Of a stretch of 64,000 bases of DNA, positions 59,930 to 64,000 are shown piece after piece. Position numbers and translations under genes: made by a program. Numbering within the stretch: the stretch's first letter is position 1; every line of letters starts with the position of its first letter. Source of the stretch: Paenibacillus massiliensis 2301065 = DSM 16942 (lineage in GTDB: Bacteria > Bacillota > Bacilli > Paenibacillales > Paenibacillaceae); assembly GCF_000377505.1 (NCBI RefSeq), contig NZ_KB898203.1:1-64000 (forward strand), written 5' to 3'. The notes under the pieces are model-generated. The model saw nothing but the letters and a program-made list of their open reading frames with translations. It was not told the origin of the DNA and did no database searches.

Positions 59930-61354
59930 ATGTCCGTTGAAAAAGTATTGAAAACGATCCAAGAAAACAATATTGAGTGGGTAGACTTCCGTTTTGTCGA
60001 TCTGTCTGGACGCGTGCATCACATCTCGCTTCCGGCTACTGCAGTAGATGAGGAAACATTTGTTAATGGTGTTGCATTCGACGGTTCTTCCATCCCGGGC
60101 TATCGTGGTATCGAGGAATCTGACATGGTTATGTTGCCAGATCCAGAAGCCATTTATATTGACCCGTTCACACAGCATCCTACATTGAATGTAATGTGTA
60201 ACATCGTCACTCCTGACGGTGAACAATATGATCGTGACCCACGCGGAATCGCAGATAAGGCTGAAGCGTTCCTGAAGACTGCAGGTGTTGGTACGGCAGC
60301 GTTCTTCGCTCCTGAGTCCGAATTCTTCATCTTTGATGATGTTCGCTATGAGAGCACGATGAACAGTTCCTCCTACTTCGTGGATTCCGAAGAAGCAGCT
60401 TGGAACACGAACCGTAAGGAAGAGGGCGGTAACCTTGGCTTCAAGGTTGGCGTGAAGGGTGGATATGTACCAGTAGCTCCAGTAGATACTCAACAAGATA
60501 TCCGTAGTGAAATGTGCCGCCTGCTTGAAGAAGCTGGTCTGAGCGTTGAGCGTCATCACCATGAAGTAGCTACAGCAGGTCAAGCAGAGATCAACTTCCG
60601 TTTCGATACGCTGAAGAAAACAGCAGATAACCTGTTGGTATACAAATACATTGTTCATAACACTGCTCGTCAATATGGTAAAGTAGCAACTTTCATGCCA
60701 AAACCACTGTTCGGTGATAACGGAAGCGGCATGCACGTTCACCAATCCATCTTCGATGGCGACACACCTTTGTTCTACGAAAAAGGCGCATATGCTAACC
60801 TGAGTGAGACAGCAATGCACTACATCGGCGGAATCCTGTATCATGCTCCTGCATTGATCGCTCTGACGAACCCGAGCACGAACTCCTTCAAGCGTCTGGT
60901 TCCTGGTTACGAAGCACCAGTTAACCTGGTATTCTCCAAAGGTAACCGTTCCGCAGCAGTTCGTATCCCGGTAGCAGCTGTTACACCTAAGGGCTGTCGT
61001 ATCGAGTTCCGTACACCGGATTCCACAGCGAACCCTTACCTGGCATTTGCAGCTATGCTGATGGCTGGTCTGGATGGTATCAAGCGCAAGCTGAACCCTG
61101 TTGAGCTGGGCTATGGTCCACTGGATACTAACATTTACGAGCTGTCTGATGAAGAGAAGGGCAAAATCCGCAGCGTTCCAGGTACACTGGACGAAGCGCT
61201 GGATGCTCTGGAAGCTGACTTTGAGTTCTTGACTGAGGGTGGCGTATTTACCAAGGAATTCATTGATAACTACGTACAATTCAAGCGTTCTGAAGCAAAA
61301 GCTGTATCCATCCGTGTTCATCCACACGAGTACAGCCTCTACTTCGACTGCTAA
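59930..61354 (+). CDS. glnA: Glutamine synthetase type I, beta-like form
   Basis: 474 residues, longer than the 444-residue GSI-alpha GlnA of B. subtilis. Type I signatures are present: FDGSSIPGY, the ammonia- and metal-site PESEFFIFD, GSGMHVHQS and the ATP-site region NPYLAFAAML. Near the C terminus LDTNIYEL holds Tyr403 at the place of the adenylylated Tyr of enterobacterial GSI-beta. Firmicutes lack the adenylyltransferase GlnE, so modification is unlikely. There is no glnR beside it, hence it may be a second GS of the genome. ATG 59930 follows GGGAGGAAG. Confidence 0.93.
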   Translation: MSVEKVLKTIQENNIEWVDFRFVDLSGRVHHISLPATAVDEETFVNGVAFDGSSIPGYRGIEESDMVMLPDPEAIYIDPFTQHPTLNVMCNIVTPDGEQYDRDPRGIADKAEAFLKTAGVGTAAFFAPESEFFIFDDVRYESTMNSSSYFVDSEEAAWNTNRKEEGGNLGFKVGVKGGYVPVAPVDTQQDIRSEMCRLLEEAGLSVERHHHEVATAGQAEINFRFDTLKKTADNLLVYKYIVHNTARQYGKVATFMPKPLFGDNGSGMHVHQSIFDGDTPLFYEKGAYANLSETAMHYIGGILYHAPALIALTNPSTNSFKRLVPGYEAPVNLVFSKGNRSAAVRIPVAAVTPKGCRIEFRTPDSTANPYLAFAAMLMAGLDGIKRKLNPVELGYGPLDTNIYELSDEEKGKIRSVPGTLDEALDALEADFEFLTEGGVFTKEFIDNYVQFKRSEAKAVSIRVHPHEYSLYFDC

Positions 61355-61376
61355 TACGATATTTGCAGCAATTCGG

Positions 61377-61404
61377 GACCTCCAGAGCTCTGGAGGTCTT
61401 TTGC
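61377..61404 (+). terminator. Terminator of glnA
   Basis: Perfect palindrome GACCTCCAGAG / CTCTGGAGGTC followed by TTTTG. Further on, a perfect 8-bp inverted repeat GTAAGAAG/CTTCTTAC lies at 61522-61543 in the serC upstream region, with no other gene in 61405-61838. Confidence 0.85.
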
Positions 61405-61681
61405 TTGAGCGATCCTGAAGCAAGGAGCTTGAAGCACACGCGAAGAGTAGGAACGAACGTATGGGCAGCAGGCGTTATAGTAACGTAGGAATGAACGTAT
61501 CAGGAGCGGGTGTTACATGAACGTAAGAAGGAGCCGCTTCTTACACCGTTGATATTACATCCAATGTTAGATATTAAATGTGACATTGTCATGTAACCGG
61601 AGTAGGAGAGCAAAGCTGACAAGCCACGTGTCAGCATCCCTGAGAATAGTAAATAATCGGAACCGAGGTATCCAGATGTAG

Positions 61682-61699
61682 TGGTGAAGCATTTCACAA
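61682..61699. promoter_or_regulatory. Rex-like palindrome upstream of serC
   Basis: TGGTGAAGCATTTCACAA matches the Rex consensus TTGTGAAN4TTCACAA at 13 of 14 specified bases. A promoter candidate TTGAAC-N17-TATTAT follows about 30 bp downstream. Confidence 0.4.
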
Positions 61700-61838
61700 A
61701 AACTTTGCAAAACGGTCTTGAAGCCCTTGAACACGCCATGGAATACTGCTATTATAAGCGATAATATTTGCATCTTGTGTAGATATGGGTGACCTGTTAA
61801 AGAATCCATGTTAACCAGTAGAGAGGATGGGAGTACTG

Positions 61839-62927
61839 TTGAGCAAGAGAGCCTATAATTTTAATGCGGGACCTGCGGCATTGCCGCTGAAGGTATTGGA
61901 ACGCGCCCAAGCCGAGTTCGTTGATTTTCGTAATACGGGGATGTCTATTATGGAGATGTCTCATCGTGGTGCCGTGTATGAGTCTGTTCATAACGAAGCA
62001 CAGGAACGTATTCTTCGCCTCTTGGGTAATCCGGAAGGCTACAAGGTACTGTTCCTCCAGGGTGGTGCCAGTACCCAGTTCGCCATGATTCCTATGAACT
62101 TCTTGGGCGAAGGCAAGACTGGTAGCTATGTGATGACTGGAAGCTGGGCGGACAAGGCGTTGAAAGAGGCCAAGCTCGTAGGAGAGACACATGTTGCAGC
62201 ATCCTCAAAGGAATCAAGCTATATGAGTCTTCCGAACCTAAGCAATCTGGAGTTGCCAGAGTCGTCTGCATACTTGCATGTAACCTCTAATGAGACTATT
62301 GAAGGCGTACAGTTCCAATCGTACCCGAGTACAGGCAATGTGCCTTTGATTGCGGACATGTCCAGTGACATTTTCTGCCGGCCGTTGGATATTACCCAAT
62401 TCGGTATGGTATATGCTGGAGCACAGAAGAATCTCGGTCCTTCCGGTGTAACGGTAGTCATTGCTCGTGAGGAGCTGCTTGCGGATTCTCCAGGACATAT
62501 TCCTACCATGCTGCGCTACAGTACGTTCCTGAGTAATAATTCTCTCTATAATACACCGCCATCCTTCTCCGTCTATATGGTTAATGAGGTCGTGAAGTGG
62601 ATTGAGGAAGAAGGTGGCTTGTCTGGTATTGAGGCGAAGAACCGTGATAAGGCCGGCTTGCTGTATCAGACGATTGACAACAGTGGTGGCTTCTATAAGG
62701 GCTGTGCCGATACAGAGAGCCGCTCTCTGATGAACGTAACGTTCAGATTGGCTACAGAGGAGCTAGAGAAGTTGTTTGCGAAGGAATCCGAGCAGGCAGG
62801 CTTCATCGGCCTCAAGGGTCATCGCAGCGTAGGAGGACTTAGAGCGTCGATCTATAACGCTGTTCCTTACGAGAGCTGTAGTGCTCTGGCTGATTTCATG
62901 GGTGATTTCCAGAAGCGTCATGGTTAA
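61839..62927 (+). CDS. serC: Phosphoserine aminotransferase
   Basis: 362-residue class V PLP aminotransferase converting 3-phosphohydroxypyruvate and glutamate to phosphoserine. The start KRAYNFNAGPAALP is canonical, and the PLP lysine is in YAGAQKNLGPSG. HRSVGGLRASIYNA near the C terminus contacts the phosphate. Family members start MSKRAYNF or similar, so TTG 61839 (with GGGAG ahead) is more likely than ATG 61827, whose own bases form part of the ribosome binding site. Single gene. Confidence 0.95.
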   Translation: MSKRAYNFNAGPAALPLKVLERAQAEFVDFRNTGMSIMEMSHRGAVYESVHNEAQERILRLLGNPEGYKVLFLQGGASTQFAMIPMNFLGEGKTGSYVMTGSWADKALKEAKLVGETHVAASSKESSYMSLPNLSNLELPESSAYLHVTSNETIEGVQFQSYPSTGNVPLIADMSSDIFCRPLDITQFGMVYAGAQKNLGPSGVTVVIAREELLADSPGHIPTMLRYSTFLSNNSLYNTPPSFSVYMVNEVVKWIEEEGGLSGIEAKNRDKAGLLYQTIDNSGGFYKGCADTESRSLMNVTFRLATEELEKLFAKESEQAGFIGLKGHRSVGGLRASIYNAVPYESCSALADFMGDFQKRHG

Positions 62928-62960
62928 GTATAATGTAACAAGTATATAGCAGCACAAGAT

Positions 62961-62997
62961 AACCTTCCTATGCTGGTAGCAATAGGAAGGTTTTTTC
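62961..62997 (+). terminator. Terminator of serC
   Basis: AACCTTCCTAT / ATAGGAAGGTT perfect stem followed by TTTTC. Confidence 0.9.
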
Positions 62998-63023
62998 TTG
63001 AAATCGAAAAGGAGAAATGAAAC

Positions 63024-63488
63024 ATGGCATTACACATTGTATTAGTAGAACCGGAGATTCCCGCGAATACTGGGAACATTGCACGCACCTGTGCGGCCAC
63101 GGGAGCACACCTGCATCTGGTGAGGCCCCTGGGGTTTCGTACAGATGATGCGACACTGAAGAGAGCAGGGCTGGACTACTGGCATGCTGTACACGTGGAA
63201 TATCACGATTCCTTTGCTGAGGTTCAGCAAAAATATGCTGATGGCAGGTTTTTTTATGCAACGACGAAGGCGGAGAAGCGGTATTCTGACTTCAGCTATC
63301 GCGATCATGACTTTTTCGTATTTGGCAAGGAGACAAAAGGCCTACCCCAAGAGTTAATTTCTTCCAATAAAGAATGGTGTGTTCGAATGCCGATGTCGAA
63401 CGATGTCAGGTCTTTGAATTTGTCGAATTCGGCTGCAATAATGGTGTATGAAGCCTTAAGACAGCTTGATTTTCCCGGTTTAATATGA
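63024..63488 (+). CDS. trmL: tRNA (cytidine(34)-2'-O)-methyltransferase
   Basis: 154-residue SPOUT methyltransferase of the TrmL/YibK/CspR group, which methylates the wobble base of certain leucine tRNAs using SAM. Signatures: EPEIPANTGNIARTC at the N terminus, FVFGKETKGLP, and the knot-forming MPMSNDVRSLNLSNSAAI near the C terminus. No extra domain. AAAAGGAGAA precedes the ATG. Single gene between serC and the AbrB-like gene. Confidence 0.94.
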   Translation: MALHIVLVEPEIPANTGNIARTCAATGAHLHLVRPLGFRTDDATLKRAGLDYWHAVHVEYHDSFAEVQQKYADGRFFYATTKAEKRYSDFSYRDHDFFVFGKETKGLPQELISSNKEWCVRMPMSNDVRSLNLSNSAAIMVYEALRQLDFPGLI

Positions 63489-63651
63489 AAAAACTTGTAT
63501 GGAACAACAGTTATTTTTCATAAAACCTAAACAGATTAGGGCTATCGGACGATAACATATGTATGTGGTATTGCTGTTTTTTGTTAATGACACACCTGAA
63601 TGGTGCTATAGACGTGCATATTTAAGCACGAAATCACAAATTCGGGTAGGA

Positions 63652-63706
63652 TTCGACAAGAATTCGGCGAATTGTTGAATGGAGGTATAAACAGAGTCTT
63701 TATACC
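63652..63706 (+). promoter_or_regulatory. Spo0A-type box and palindrome ahead of the abrB-like gene
   Basis: TTCGACA (63652-63658) is followed 11 bp on by the near-match TTCGGCG (63663-63669), the kind of tandem 0A box seen at B. subtilis abrB. GGTATAAA / TTTATACC (63684-63691 / 63699-63706) is a perfect 8-bp inverted repeat ahead of the start codon. The 63489-63651 stretch shows nothing else. Confidence 0.5.
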
Positions 63707-63753
63707 TAGCATTCATCAGTATAATCATCTTAACAGGAGAGGTGTCTAAATAA

Positions 63754-64000
63754 ATGAAGCCTGCTGGTGTAGTTCGGAAAGTGGATCAGCTGGGAAGAAT
63801 CGTCTTGCCCAAATCCCTAAGAAAACGATATCAAATGAATGAAGGAGATCCCGTAGAAATTCTGGTTCAAGGGGATCATATTATTCTGGAGCGTTATCGC
63901 CCTAAATGTGTGTTCTGTGGCTCCATGGAAGAAGTTAGTGAATTCAAGGATCGTTATATTTGCGGTCAATGCATGAGCGATATGACACAGCTCCCTAAGC
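63754..64000 (+). CDS. AbrB-family transition-state regulator with zinc-ribbon tail, partial
   Basis: The first 82 codons are visible; the gene runs off the right edge. Residues 1-50 are an AbrB/SpoVT swapped-hairpin DNA-binding domain (VVRKVDQLGRIVLPKSLRKRY, then DPVEILVQGDHIILERY). The next part holds CVFCGS and CGQC, a four-cysteine zinc ribbon that B. subtilis AbrB does not have. AGGAGAGGTG precedes the ATG. An 0A-type box upstream would allow Spo0A~P to shut it off on entry to sporulation, as for abrB. Confidence 0.88.
   Translation, partial: MKPAGVVRKVDQLGRIVLPKSLRKRYQMNEGDPVEILVQGDHIILERYRPKCVFCGSMEEVSEFKDRYICGQCMSDMTQLPK

Noticed and set aside
59888..61423. 511-codon open frame antisense to the whole of glnA
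   Set aside because: It mirrors glnA codon by codon, has no ribosome binding site and gives a His/Cys/Val-rich translation without any family. It is a by-product of codon bias on the coding strand.

Overview
The window comes from an endospore-forming Gram-positive bacterium of the Paenibacillus type. The evidence is direct: Bacillus-style start sites with strong AGGAGG ribosome binding sites, T-box leaders on pheS and thrS, a SAM-I riboswitch on the met operon, sporulation genes (two CotF-like coat proteins, a Spo0E-like phosphatase, YtxC, a gamma-type SASP behind a sigma-G promoter), Spo0A-box heptamers and an AbrB-like regulator. Gene order is mostly chromosomal housekeeping. The only mobile-element trace is the 3' end of an IS200/IS605 transposase at the left edge.

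Layout. 1-3.1 kb: IS200 tail, then hcp (hybrid cluster protein) and a short CRP/FNR-type regulator, both on the minus strand, with a GTGA-N6-TCAC operator centred at -41.5 of the hcp promoter. 3.4-9.3 kb: leuB, a 2-Cys peroxiredoxin behind a PerR-like box, a small zinc-finger protein, a PAS sensor kinase, a DRE-TIM aldolase and tRNA-Gly(UCC). 9.3-23.9 kb: an unexplained rod-shaped RNA candidate, an ABC-F ATPase behind terminator hairpins, T-box-pheS-pheT, a ZapA domain fused to a very long repeat-containing coiled coil, a YvlD-like membrane protein, mutS2, a DUF350 protein, a zinc-ribbon protein and an MFS transporter. 24-34.9 kb: FAD oxidoreductase, coat proteins, alaR-alaT, Spo0E-like protein, lipoprotein, cobalamin adenosyltransferase, RluA, ArsC/Spx-like protein, 5'-3' exonuclease, MOSC protein, ROK fructokinase and an HRDC protein.

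34.9-54.7 kb: corA with a structured leader, the SAM-riboswitch operon metA-metI-metC, mqnC (futalosine menaquinone pathway), YitT, a KhtT/KhtU cation:proton antiporter pair, ytxC, T-box-thrS, a 3D-domain protein, a gamma SASP, an HtrA protease followed by a two-component system, and ispH. 54.7-56.1 kb: a seven-repeat type I-C CRISPR array with no cas gene in the window, bracketed by two related ~140-bp inverted repeats. 56.1-64 kb: an ABC-F (YfmM-like) ATPase, a small hydrophilic protein, a stretch of short tandem repeats, aroF, a 474-residue glutamine synthetase with an operator-rich promoter, serC, trmL and the start of an AbrB-like regulator.

The most unusual items are the ZapA/coiled-coil fusion with three near-identical 114-bp units, the isolated CRISPR array with long flanking inverted repeats and paired Spo0A-type boxes in its leader, the class-II-positioned operator of hcp, and two structured leader or RNA candidates (9344-9468 and 35962-36084). 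All calls were made by eye. No database search or folding program was run.
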